Below, piece by piece: positions 54,344 through 63,285 of a stretch of DNA of 64,000 bases (its first letter is position 1; the number at the start of each line of letters is the position of its first letter). The stretch spans positions 1 to 64,000 of the forward strand of contig JABAQR010000005.1 of the NCBI GenBank assembly GCA_019187485.1, read 5' to 3'. Below the pieces are notes generated by a model. The model did no database searches. It worked only from the letters and a program-made list of their open reading frames with translations, and was not told where the DNA came from. The DNA comes from Lysobacterales bacterium (GTDB lineage: Bacteria; Pseudomonadota; Gammaproteobacteria; Xanthomonadales; SZUA-5). The translations under genes and the position numbers were made by a program.

Positions 54344-54555
54344 CTGCCACCTCGCACGCAGGACGATGCCGCTGGCGAAGCGCCATGCGGTGAGGAGAGC
54401 TTGCACCGGGATTTCTGAATGCGCGCCTGTTTTCTACCGTACCGCATACGTCGTTCAGCAATCCTTGCGCCGACAGCGCATCCTGCGTGCGCCCGCAGAC
54501 GAACTCCGTTCCGCTTTCCTCGCGCGCGATGCCAACCTGGCGGCGTGCGGCGCCG

Positions 54556-57500
54556 CTACTTCACCTCGATCGTCCCCGCCGGCCCGCCCTGGGCGTAGAT
54601 GCCGCGTTCGTACATCGATTCCGCATAGGCCGGTGGGATCACGAAGCTGCCGGGGTTGCTCGGCTTGACCTTGTAGCGGAACTCGGCGATCTGCGGGCCG
54701 GCGCTGGCGTAGACCACCACGCGGTCCTCGCGCTGCTCCACATGCTCGGTCCACAGCGATGAGCCCGGCAGCGCCAGCGTCGGCACCGGCGGCGCGGACT
54801 CGCCGTCCTCGCTGTCTTCCTCGTCGACCTCGCCCGAGTCGGCCGGCGCCGGTGGCATCTGCACCACCGGCTCGAAGCCGCCCGGCAGCAAATCGACCAC
54901 CGCGATCGAGTCGATCGCGTCGGGCCCGAGCGCGCGCAGACGCAGGCGCACGGTGATTTCCTGGCCGAGCGCGGCCGCCGTGAGCGGCTTGCCATCCTCG
55001 CCGAGGTAGTCGCGCAGCACCTCGATGCCCTGGCCCTGCACCGCCTTCGGCGCGGCCTGGTCGTAGCCGGTCTGCGCCAGCACGTACCAGGCCGGCGTCG
55101 CCTCCGGCGGGGTGACCGCCAGCATCTGGTCGCTCGCGCTGAAGGCGGCGCGCCGCAGCACGCCGAAGGCCTCGCCGATCTGGCGCTCGACGCCGTCGCC
55201 GCCGAGCGCGGCGAGCTGCGGCAGGCCGACGGCCTGCTGCGCGCTGGTGTAGGCGTCCAGCGCGAGCACCGTCAGCGCCGAATACAGCGTGCTGTACTGC
55301 TCGTGCTGCAGCGGCCACAGCAGGTTCTCGATGGCGCGCACGCGCACGCGCTCGGCCTCCTGCGGGAAGTGCTTGTGCGCCAGGTAGACCACCCAGGCGG
55401 TGTCGATGCCGGCGTCGTGGTAGTAGCGGAAGCCCTGGAACTTCGGCGCCTGCGCGGCGCCGACGCGCGCGAGGCCGCCCTGTGCGAGTTCCTTCGCCGG
55501 CCTGGCCTGCTGCAGCAACTGGTAGCTCGCCGCCAGCAGCATGCCGATGCTGTCCTCCTTCCACGCATCCGGGTAGTCGCGCTTGAGCTGCTCGTGCACC
55601 GCAGACAGCAGGTGGGTGGCGGTCTGGCCCTGGCGGATCAGCAGGTAGGTGGCGAGCGCGCGCGCCCGCAGCTCGTGCACCTGCGTCAGCGCGGCGTCGG
55701 CGGCCATGCCGGCGAGGTAGCGGTTGACCGAGTTCAGCAAATCGTCCGGCACCGGCACGCCGCGTTCGCGCGCCTCGACCAGGTAGAAGCCCGCCCAGGC
55801 GCTGATGAAGGGATCGACGTCCGGCGTCGCCAGCCACAGGCCGATGCCGCCTTCGCCGTTCTGGCGTGCACGCAGCACGTCGATGAGGTCGAGCGGGCTG
55901 CCGCTGCCGCGGATCTCGCCGAACTCCGGACGCGCGCGATAGACCAGCGCCGGCACCGCCTGGCTCAGCAACTGCTCGGTGCACAAATGCGGGTAGTCCT
56001 GCAGGTAGGCGACCAGGCCGTCGGCGGCGACGAAGGGCGAGGTCGAGGCCGACAGCAGCCGCTGCGAGCGTTCCGGATACATCGTGCGCAGCTCCTTCAG
56101 CTCGACGCGCCGGTCGGCGCGGCCGAGGCGCAGATCGCTGCGGCCGACGATCGCCGGGCGCAGCGAGAGCTCGATGCGCCGGCGCACGCTGCGTTCGCCC
56201 GAGGACGCGATGATCGTCACCGGCGCCGCGCCGAGGCCTTCGCCGGCGCGCAGGCGGATGCTGATCTTGCCCTCCTGGCCGGGCTTCAGCGAGAGCGGTC
56301 TGGGGCCGTCTCCGACCAGCGCCAGGGTCGCCGGCAGCTCCACCTGCACCGCCACGTCCATGGCGCTGCCATCGGTGCCCTCGGCGGTGTTCGCCACGCC
56401 CACCGGCAGCTCGAACTCGTCGCCCGGCGCGACGTGCGTCGGCACCGTCGGCGTCAGCACGAAGTCGCCGCGCACCAGCGCCTTGCCGGTCTCGATGCCG
56501 ATGCGCTCGCTCGACACCGCCACCGCCATCACCCGCAACTGGCCGTTGAAGTGGTCCGGCATGCGGAAGCGGAAGCTGTGCTCGCCGTCGACATCGGTCA
56601 GCCCCGACCACCACACCGCCGGCTTCTCGCTCTTGCGCTTGAAGGGATTCAGGTGCTTGCCGAGCTCGCCCTCGCCGTCGCCGCCGGGCGCGGCGGAAGC
56701 GACCAGTCGCGAGAACTCCGGCAGGATCAGGTCGAGGATCTGGCTGGTCTCGACATCCAGCATCTTCTTGCGGAAGAAGTGGTCGAGCGGATCGGCGAGC
56801 TGGTAGCGCGCCACCTGCAGGATGCCCTCGTCGATCGCGAAGGCGACCACGCGCGCGCGGCCCTGCGTCTTCAGCGCCAGCGTGATCTCGGCGCCGGGCT
56901 TGCTGACCGCCGGCACGGTGAATTCGAGCGGCAGCGTGCGCCGCCCGCGGTCGACGCTGAAGGGCGCCACCGCGTAGGACAGCGGGCTCATGTAGATCTC
57001 TTCCGAACCCGGGTCGCGGATGAACTGCACGTTCACGTAGCCCGAGCCCTCGAAGTCGTCCGGGATGCGGATCTTCTGCACCGAGGAGGTCGTGGTCGCG
57101 CGGAACCAGGTGTGCGCGTAGACGCGATCGCGCTCGATGGTGATCAGGCCCGAGCCGGTGTACGGCGCGCGGATGCCGATCTCGATCTCGCCGCCGGCCG
57201 GGTAGTCGGGCTGCGACAGGCTGAGCGCGAGTTCGGCGTTGCGCTCCAGCGAGCGGGTGACGTTGGCGTCGCCGGCGACCACGTAGTAGAGCTTGTTGAC
57301 CACGGTGTCGCGCGCGTCGCGGATCTCGACGAAATAGTCGCCGGGCTCGTCGGTCTTCAGCACCAGCGGCTGCTCGCCGGCCTGCGCCGGCAAGGGCGTG
57401 TCCGAAACCGTGCGCTTGCGCTCCTGCGAGACGTAGCGGTACAGCCCGGAATCCTGCCGGGTCAGGATCGAGACGTAATAGCGCGCGATCAGCACCACGC

Positions 57501-60369
57501 GCAGGCCCTCGACCGCGACCGGCTGCGCGTCCGGGCCGATGCTGACCAGTTGCAGCGCGCGCTTGGCGCCACGCTGCACGTGGTACAGCGCGTCCTCGCC
57601 CTGGATGCCGACCAGGTAATCGTTGCTGGACACCAGCGTGCCGGTCTGCGCGGCCACACTGCGGCCGCTGCCGGGTTCGAAGGCGCGCGCCAGGAAGGAG
57701 AGCTGGTAGGTGGCGCGCGCGTAGTTCTGCAGGCCGAGGTCGAAGACCGCGTTGCCGGCTTCGTCGGTCTCGCCCTCGGACAGCGGCTCGTTGACGCCAT
57801 CGTTGCGGCTCAGCGGATCGTGGAAGCGCCAGCCCGGCCAGCGCGCGAAGCTCGGGAAGGCCGGCCGCAGCAGCAGCGTGGCCTCCACCCGGCGCTGCTG
57901 CGCCGGCGTGCCGAAGAGGTTCTCGACCGCCACCGTCGCGCTCATGCCGTCCGGCTTGACCCAGCCTTCCGACGCGCTCGCCGACAGCGTGGTGCGCACG
58001 CGCATGGTGTCCGGCAGGAACTCGCGGATCTGCACCGTGGTGGCGCCGATCATGGTGCGCGAATCCTCTTCGCCGATCAGGTACAGCGTGGCCTGCCAGG
58101 TGCCGCTCGGCGCGCCTTCCGAGGGCGCGTGGCTGAAGGCGTCGAAGCCGGTGGCGTCGAGCGACACGCGCTGGCGCTTGACCACGCTGCCGCGCGGATC
58201 GCTGAACTCCACCTCCAGCGGAATCCCCGCGAGCGGCCGGTTCCAGTCCGCCGCACGCACGATGAAGCCGATGTTGACGGTGTCGCCCGGCCGGTACAGC
58301 CCGCGATCGGAGAACAGGTGCGCCTTGAGCGTGCCGGCATCGATCTCGTTGGCGTCGCCACCGATGTCGAAGCGCGAGAAATCGAGCGCGCGGTCGTACT
58401 TGTGCAGCGGCAGGAAGGACAGGTCCTCGCCGGCCACCACGCTGATCGCCACCGCCACCTTCTCGCGCTGGAAGCCGTCCAGGTTCGGCAGCGAGGCGCG
58501 GCCCATCGCGTCGGTGTCGGAGGCCGCCAGGGTCTCGCCGTTGCGCGCCAGCACGCGCACCCGCGCGCCGGCCACCGGCGTGCCGTTCGCGAGCGACTGC
58601 ACGAACACTTCGCGGCTGCCGTCCAGGGTCTTCTTGACGACGATGCCGAGGTCGGTCAGCACCACCAGGCGCGCGTCCATGGTCTCGCCGGCATCGTTGC
58701 CGATGGTCCAGTCGGGGCTCTGTTCGGCCTCGTGGTCGGAGAGCGTGCGCAGCGACAGCAGGAACACGCCGTGGCGCCCGCCGGTGAAGAACTCGCCGAG
58801 GTCGACGCCCTCGTAGAGCGTCTTCGCCGGATCGCCGCCCGGCAGCACGATGCGCTTCTCCATGCGCTCGACCAGGCTGTCCTCGCCGATGCTCCACAGC
58901 TCCGGATTGCCGTAGCTGCCCTCGTTGAACTGCACCAGGTGGTGCAACTGCTCGGGCAGCACCCGCCCGATCTCCAGCCGCGCCTTCGGCATGTTGCGCG
59001 CGACCACGGTGACGCGGCGCTCGCCGCGCAGCGACAGCAGCGCGCCCTCGCCGACGAAATTCAACATGCGCGGAAACTCCGGTACCACGCGCACGCCGGC
59101 CGCCGGCTTGCCGAGGATGAAACCGCCGAAGGACTTGAGGCCCTGGTTGACGCGCACATAAAGGCGCCGCCCGACGGGTGCCTGGTACTTGAAGCTGTGA
59201 ATTTCCGTCCACTCGCGCTCGGCGGGATCCGCCTTCAGCTCCAGCGGCATCGAGGCCTTCAGCAGCGCCTCGTCGACCTCGTCCTCGCTCCAGCCGTAAG
59301 GAATCGTCTGCTCGTTGTCCTTGAGCTTCGGATTTTTCTCCGGCAGCAGCCAGGCGCGGGTCGCGCCGACGACCTCGCGATCCTTCATCGCCATGTTGAA
59401 GCCGAGCACGATGACCTGGATCGGCTCCTTGCCCGGCTCCTCGACCAGGGTCGGCGACAGGTCGTCGACGCTGACGCTGTACAGCGCCGGCAGGTCGACC
59501 TTCATCGACAGCTCGCCGGTGCTGCCAGGCCCACCGAGCGCGCTGGTGATGCCCTGGCCGACGTCCAGGTGCGCCTCGCCGCCATTCGGCGGCAGTTCCA
59601 GCGGCGCGCTGTGCACCCAGGCATTCAGCTTGCGCGCGTTGTACTGGGTGGATAGCACCGGTGGCGGCAGCACCCGCCCGGCGCCATCGAACAGACGCAC
59701 GCGCAGCGCCGACTCGAACTTCGCCGCATCCACCGGGTGGCTGAAACGCAGCTCCCACACCGATTTTTTCAGCGCCGCATCCTGCGGATCCTGGTAGAAC
59801 TCGGCGGTGCCAGCCTCGACCACGAACGGCGCGGTGTCAAACCCCAGCTCGAAAGGCGCCAGCACCACCGTTTCCGCGACCGTTTTCTTCGGATCCAGCG
59901 TCACCGTGTAGTGCTGCCCTACCGGCCAGTCCTTCGCCGGCCGGAACACGATGGTGTGATCGTCCTCCCAGCGGAAGCTGCCGTCCAGGAAAGGCTCCAG
60001 CGTGATCCCCTGCGCCTCGCCCTCGACATCCGCCAGCGGCGCCGCCGAGCCCGAGAAATGCACCCGCAGCGGCCGCACCCGGATCTCGTCGTGGTCGTAA
60101 TCGGTCTTCCCCGGCGCCGTCAGCGTCACATCCAGCGCGTTCGGAATCACCGGCGGCGGACGCGTCGCCCACCACCACGCCCCGTAACCCACCAGCGCCA
60201 GCACCGCCAGCACCCCCGCCACCTTGAACTTGCGCCCCCACAACCAGCGCACCCAGGGCGGCGGATCCCAGCGCCCGAACAGGCTCGCCAGCAAAGAACG
60301 CTTCGGCTCGGCAACAGGCGCAGCCGGCTCCGGCTGCGCAGCCGCGTCGGCGGATTCGGTGTGGTCCAT
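54556..60369 (-). CDS. Bacterial alpha-2-macroglobulin (YfhM-type) with thioester motif
   Basis: The protein has 1937 residues. An N-terminal proline-rich cytoplasmic stretch and one membrane helix (about 49-69) replace the lipobox seen in E. coli YfhM. A long series of beta-rich MG domains follows. The thioester motif is intact: Cys1463 and Gln1466 in HLCTEQLLSQAVPALVYRAR, the site that traps attacking proteases. The C-terminal helical domain and receptor-like end (GGFEPVVQMPP, then an acidic linker with DSGEVDEEDSEDGES) complete it. These proteins guard the periplasm against host or competitor proteases. The usual partner gene, penicillin-binding protein 1C, is not next to it. Confidence 0.93.
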   Translation of the reverse strand: MDHTESADAAAQPEPAAPVAEPKRSLLASLFGRWDPPPWVRWLWGRKFKVAGVLAVLALVGYGAWWWATRPPPVIPNALDVTLTAPGKTDYDHDEIRVRPLRVHFSGSAAPLADVEGEAQGITLEPFLDGSFRWEDDHTIVFRPAKDWPVGQHYTVTLDPKKTVAETVVLAPFELGFDTAPFVVEAGTAEFYQDPQDAALKKSVWELRFSHPVDAAKFESALRVRLFDGAGRVLPPPVLSTQYNARKLNAWVHSAPLELPPNGGEAHLDVGQGITSALGGPGSTGELSMKVDLPALYSVSVDDLSPTLVEEPGKEPIQVIVLGFNMAMKDREVVGATRAWLLPEKNPKLKDNEQTIPYGWSEDEVDEALLKASMPLELKADPAEREWTEIHSFKYQAPVGRRLYVRVNQGLKSFGGFILGKPAAGVRVVPEFPRMLNFVGEGALLSLRGERRVTVVARNMPKARLEIGRVLPEQLHHLVQFNEGSYGNPELWSIGEDSLVERMEKRIVLPGGDPAKTLYEGVDLGEFFTGGRHGVFLLSLRTLSDHEAEQSPDWTIGNDAGETMDARLVVLTDLGIVVKKTLDGSREVFVQSLANGTPVAGARVRVLARNGETLAASDTDAMGRASLPNLDGFQREKVAVAISVVAGEDLSFLPLHKYDRALDFSRFDIGGDANEIDAGTLKAHLFSDRGLYRPGDTVNIGFIVRAADWNRPLAGIPLEVEFSDPRGSVVKRQRVSLDATGFDAFSHAPSEGAPSGTWQATLYLIGEEDSRTMIGATTVQIREFLPDTMRVRTTLSASASEGWVKPDGMSATVAVENLFGTPAQQRRVEATLLLRPAFPSFARWPGWRFHDPLSRNDGVNEPLSEGETDEAGNAVFDLGLQNYARATYQLSFLARAFEPGSGRSVAAQTGTLVSSNDYLVGIQGEDALYHVQRGAKRALQLVSIGPDAQPVAVEGLRVVLIARYYVSILTRQDSGLYRYVSQERKRTVSDTPLPAQAGEQPLVLKTDEPGDYFVEIRDARDTVVNKLYYVVAGDANVTRSLERNAELALSLSQPDYPAGGEIEIGIRAPYTGSGLITIERDRVYAHTWFRATTTSSVQKIRIPDDFEGSGYVNVQFIRDPGSEEIYMSPLSYAVAPFSVDRGRRTLPLEFTVPAVSKPGAEITLALKTQGRARVVAFAIDEGILQVARYQLADPLDHFFRKKMLDVETSQILDLILPEFSRLVASAAPGGDGEGELGKHLNPFKRKSEKPAVWWSGLTDVDGEHSFRFRMPDHFNGQLRVMAVAVSSERIGIETGKALVRGDFVLTPTVPTHVAPGDEFELPVGVANTAEGTDGSAMDVAVQVELPATLALVGDGPRPLSLKPGQEGKISIRLRAGEGLGAAPVTIIASSGERSVRRRIELSLRPAIVGRSDLRLGRADRRVELKELRTMYPERSQRLLSASTSPFVAADGLVAYLQDYPHLCTEQLLSQAVPALVYRARPEFGEIRGSGSPLDLIDVLRARQNGEGGIGLWLATPDVDPFISAWAGFYLVEARERGVPVPDDLLNSVNRYLAGMAADAALTQVHELRARALATYLLIRQGQTATHLLSAVHEQLKRDYPDAWKEDSIGMLLAASYQLLQQARPAKELAQGGLARVGAAQAPKFQGFRYYHDAGIDTAWVVYLAHKHFPQEAERVRVRAIENLLWPLQHEQYSTLYSALTVLALDAYTSAQQAVGLPQLAALGGDGVERQIGEAFGVLRRAAFSASDQMLAVTPPEATPAWYVLAQTGYDQAAPKAVQGQGIEVLRDYLGEDGKPLTAAALGQEITVRLRLRALGPDAIDSIAVVDLLPGGFEPVVQMPPAPADSGEVDEEDSEDGESAPPVPTLALPGSSLWTEHVEQREDRVVVYASAGPQIAEFRYKVKPSNPGSFVIPPAYAESMYERGIYAQGGPAGTIEVK

Positions 60370-60539
60370 GCGTGGTCATCCCCAGGGGTGGCCGCGCAAG
60401 CGCGCGGCAACGAGAAGCATCCACGGGAGACTACGACGGGAGGGGGCAGCGATGGGGCGGGATGGAGGCACTCAGTCGTGAGTGGCAACAGCCCGCGCCT
60501 TGTGAGCTTCTGCTACTCACCACGCGCCAATCATCGATC

Positions 60540-62666
60540 CTACAGCGGGAAGCGCACGCGGAACCTCGCACCGCCGTCGCTCATGTTGTCGGCACGGATG
60601 TGGCCGCCGTGCTCCTCGACGATCTTCTTGACGATCGCGAGGCCGAGGCCGGTGCCCTTGGGTTTGGTCGTGGTATAGGGCTCGAACAGGCGGTCGCGCA
60701 GGCTCTCGGGGAAGCCGGGTCCGTGGTCGCGCACCTCCAGTTCGAAATAACTGCGGCTGCCATCCGTGGCGCCGTACAGCGCCAGGTCCACCTGCGCGCG
60801 ACCTTCGGGCTGGGCCTCCTCGGCGTTGCGCAGCAGGTTGTGCAGCAACTGGCGCACGCGGCCGGCATCGGCACGCACGGCAGGTTCGTCCTCCGGCAGA
60901 TGCAGGCGGATCACCATGCGCGCGGCCTCGCCGGCGTACAGGTCGACCACTTCGCGCACGATCCGTGAGAGCTGGATCGGCCGCAGCTCCAGGCGCGGCG
61001 GCCGTGCGTAGTCGCCAAAGGCATTGACCATCGCCTTCAGCGCCTCGACCTGGGCAACGATGGTGTGGGTGGAGCGGTCCAGTACTTCGCGATCGGCTTC
61101 TGGCAGGCGCTCGAGGAACTTGCGACGCAGGCGTTCGGCGGCGAGCTGGATCGGCGTCAACGGATTCTTGATCTCGTGCGCGAGCCGACGCGCGACCTCC
61201 GACCAGGCCGAGTCGCGGGTGGCGCGCGCGTAGGCGGACTCGTCGTCGAAGACCAGCACCAGGCCACCGACCTCGCCGTCGCCACCGGGCAGGCGCGCGC
61301 CTCGCAGCAGCAGGCGCTGTTCCTGCGGACCGCGCTGCACGCGCACTTCCTCGCGCCAGTCGCCAGGTTCGCGCGCGAGCGCCTCGTTGAGACGTTGCAC
61401 CAGCGGCAGCAGCGGCGGGTCGGCCTTGCCCAGACGCTCGATGGGCAGCCCGTTCCACGGCGTCAGGTCGACGCCGAGGATTTCCTGTGCGGCGCCATTG
61501 GAGGTGCGCAACCGGCCCGCGCCGTCCAGGCTGAGTACCCCCGAGGAGATGCGGTCGAGCACGCCCTCGAAATAGCGGCGACCGGATTCGGCATCGCCGG
61601 CGGCGCGCAGCAGGCGCTGGTTGGCCTCGTCGAGTTCGCGCGCCATCTGGTTGAAGGCGCGTGCGAGACCGCCGAGTTCGTCGTCGGAGAGCTCCGGCAC
61701 CGCGATCCGGTAATCACCCTGGGCGACCGCGCGGGTGGCTTCGACCAGCTGCCGCAGCGGCTCGACCAGCCCGCGCGCGAGCGCGAAGGCCAGATACAGC
61801 GCGAACAGCACGGCCGCGACCAGGACCACGCTCAGCACCACGCTCAGCGTGTACTTCAGCGCGCCGCGCAGGAAGGCCAGTTGCTGGTAGTCGTAGTAGT
61901 GCTTCTCGATGGTCTGCGCGAGCGTGGCGATCTCGTTGTCGAGCGCGAAACGCCCGAGCAGCACTTCGTCGCGACCGGCGATGTCGACCAGCGCGAGCAC
62001 GCTCAGCACCTCGCCGCTGCGATCGATGCCGCTGACCTCGCCGCTGTTGCGCAAAGCGCGCCAGAGTGCGTCTTGCGGCTGTGCCGGCGCGAGGAAACGC
62101 GGATCGGCGCTGGCGCGCGCGCGCAGCCGCTGCTGGCGGTCGTAGAGCGCGAGTTCCAGCGCCTGCAGGCCGTCGAGCGCTTCGGCGAGACCAGCGTCAT
62201 CGGCGTCCGCCGCGCCCTCATCGAGGCGCTGCGCGTGCGTGCGCAATTGCCGCAGGGCCTGTCGTTCGGCGAGTTCGAGCGAGCGTTGTGCGACGGTCAG
62301 GCTGTCGTCCAGGGCCGCCGCCACATCCACCCGGAACCAGCCATCGACCGCGCCGTGCACGAAGTGCAGCGAGAACACGAACAGCATGCCGAGCGGCGGC
62401 AACACCAGCAGCGCGAGCCGTTTCAGCAATCGCCAGGACATGCGCGCACCGGGCGCGCGTGCGGCGAGATCCCGGCGCAGGCGCCACGCCTCCAGGCCGA
62501 GCGCGCCCAGCAGCAGCAGCAGCGCGCCGGCCATCGCGACCAGCACATAGGTCCATTCTTCGCCCATCGATGGCCCGACCTCGGCGTCGCGGCCCGCGAG
62601 GTAGACCGCGCCGAAGGCCAGCACGGCCAGCGCCAGCAGCGGCAGCGCGCGGATCCAGGCGTTCAT
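60540..62666 (-). CDS. ntrY: NtrY-like membrane sensor histidine kinase
   Basis: The protein has 708 residues. It has three or four N-terminal helices, a periplasmic sensor region, another helix (about residues 262-292), HAMP, a PAS domain (YFEGVLDRISSGVLSLDGAG), the phospho-acceptor His497 in RRLAHEIKNPLTPIQLAAE, and an ATPase region with LLHNLLRNAEEAQ and FEPYTTTKPKGTGLGLAIVK. NtrY homologues commonly sense nitrogen or redox state with NtrX as partner. Here the downstream gene is the A2M gene, not a response regulator. The ATG at 62664-62666 overlaps the DUF4390 stop by four bases. Confidence 0.88.
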   Translation of the reverse strand: MNAWIRALPLLALAVLAFGAVYLAGRDAEVGPSMGEEWTYVLVAMAGALLLLLGALGLEAWRLRRDLAARAPGARMSWRLLKRLALLVLPPLGMLFVFSLHFVHGAVDGWFRVDVAAALDDSLTVAQRSLELAERQALRQLRTHAQRLDEGAADADDAGLAEALDGLQALELALYDRQQRLRARASADPRFLAPAQPQDALWRALRNSGEVSGIDRSGEVLSVLALVDIAGRDEVLLGRFALDNEIATLAQTIEKHYYDYQQLAFLRGALKYTLSVVLSVVLVAAVLFALYLAFALARGLVEPLRQLVEATRAVAQGDYRIAVPELSDDELGGLARAFNQMARELDEANQRLLRAAGDAESGRRYFEGVLDRISSGVLSLDGAGRLRTSNGAAQEILGVDLTPWNGLPIERLGKADPPLLPLVQRLNEALAREPGDWREEVRVQRGPQEQRLLLRGARLPGGDGEVGGLVLVFDDESAYARATRDSAWSEVARRLAHEIKNPLTPIQLAAERLRRKFLERLPEADREVLDRSTHTIVAQVEALKAMVNAFGDYARPPRLELRPIQLSRIVREVVDLYAGEAARMVIRLHLPEDEPAVRADAGRVRQLLHNLLRNAEEAQPEGRAQVDLALYGATDGSRSYFELEVRDHGPGFPESLRDRLFEPYTTTKPKGTGLGLAIVKKIVEEHGGHIRADNMSDGGARFRVRFPL

Positions 62667-63277
62667 GGCGCGCCGCGTCGGGCGGCGACGTGTGCCACGG
62701 CCCGGAGGGCATGAGAGCACGAGGGCACGAGGGCACGAGAGGCGGGCGTGCACGATCCAGGGGCGGGGGCGAGAAGACGCACGGGACTTTCGGAACCCGG
62801 CGGCACTCCGGCTTGCGTGCCCTCGTGCCCTACCACCACCCACCCGCTGTCGAAACGCCAGTCGCCATCGACCAGCGCCGGCAGCCGCAGCGGTGCCGGC
62901 AGCGCTGCGGGGTCGAGACGCACGCGGACCTCGCCGCCACAGGCGTTCACGCAGACGCGCGCCTGCGGCCAGCGCAGGCGCGCGTTCTCCATCGCCGCGA
63001 GCAGGTGGTTGCGCAAGGCGTGCGGCTGCGGCTGCGCGTCGCCGATCGCGAGCTCATAGCTGCGCAGCAGCGGCGAATAGCGCAGGACCAGGTGCTGGCG
63101 CAGCCGGCGGCCGTCGGCCAGTCGCCATTCGACCTCGAAGGCGAGCATCAGCCCGGCATCGAGCGCGGCGGTGGCGCGTTCGCCCAGTTGCACCGCGAGC
63201 GCCAGTTGCAGGGTGGGCGTGGTCGCGGCGACTTCGTCGGCGCGCTCGATCCGCAGGCTCTGGGTTGCGGCCGGCAT
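62663..63277 (-). CDS. DUF4390 protein with a repeat-derived C-terminal tail
   Basis: The minimum reading, from the ATG at 63275-63277, gives 204 residues. The DUF4390 domain is seen in VQLGERATAALDAGLMLAFE and EVEWRLADGRRLRQHLVLRY. In frame before this ATG lies a good signal peptide (RPRRSGR, then LLLRLLAALLLIPAMPA), but the stretch has no ATG, GTG or TTG, so translation may start at a rarer codon inside the end of rsmB. Residues about 150-204 are translated from GAGGGCACGA-type repeat DNA and are unlike the family. The gene lies between rsmB and ntrY, an arrangement seen in many relatives. Confidence 0.75.
   Translation of the reverse strand: MPAATQSLRIERADEVAATTPTLQLALAVQLGERATAALDAGLMLAFEVEWRLADGRRLRQHLVLRYSPLLRSYELAIGDAQPQPHALRNHLLAAMENARLRWPQARVCVNACGGEVRVRLDPAALPAPLRLPALVDGDWRFDSGWVVVGHEGTQAGVPPGSESPVRLLAPAPGSCTPASRALVPSCSHALRAVAHVAARRGAP
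62713..62831. repeat. Inverted GAGGGCACGA element inside the DUF4390 3' end
   Basis: The copies at 62713-62739 (GAGAGCACGAGGGCACGAGG..) and the inverted copy at 62816-62831 (CGTGCCCTCGTGCCCT) enclose about 76 bases. The unit is the same as at 20309-20326. It makes up the coding sequence for the last 55 residues of the DUF4390 protein. Confidence 0.65.
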
Positions 63278-63285
63278 CGCCGGGA

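Noticed and set aside
55303-59655. A 1450-codon open frame on the plus strand
   Set aside because: It is the antisense of the alpha-2-macroglobulin gene; its residues are the His/Arg/Gln-rich mix typical of shadow frames in GC-rich DNA and match no family.
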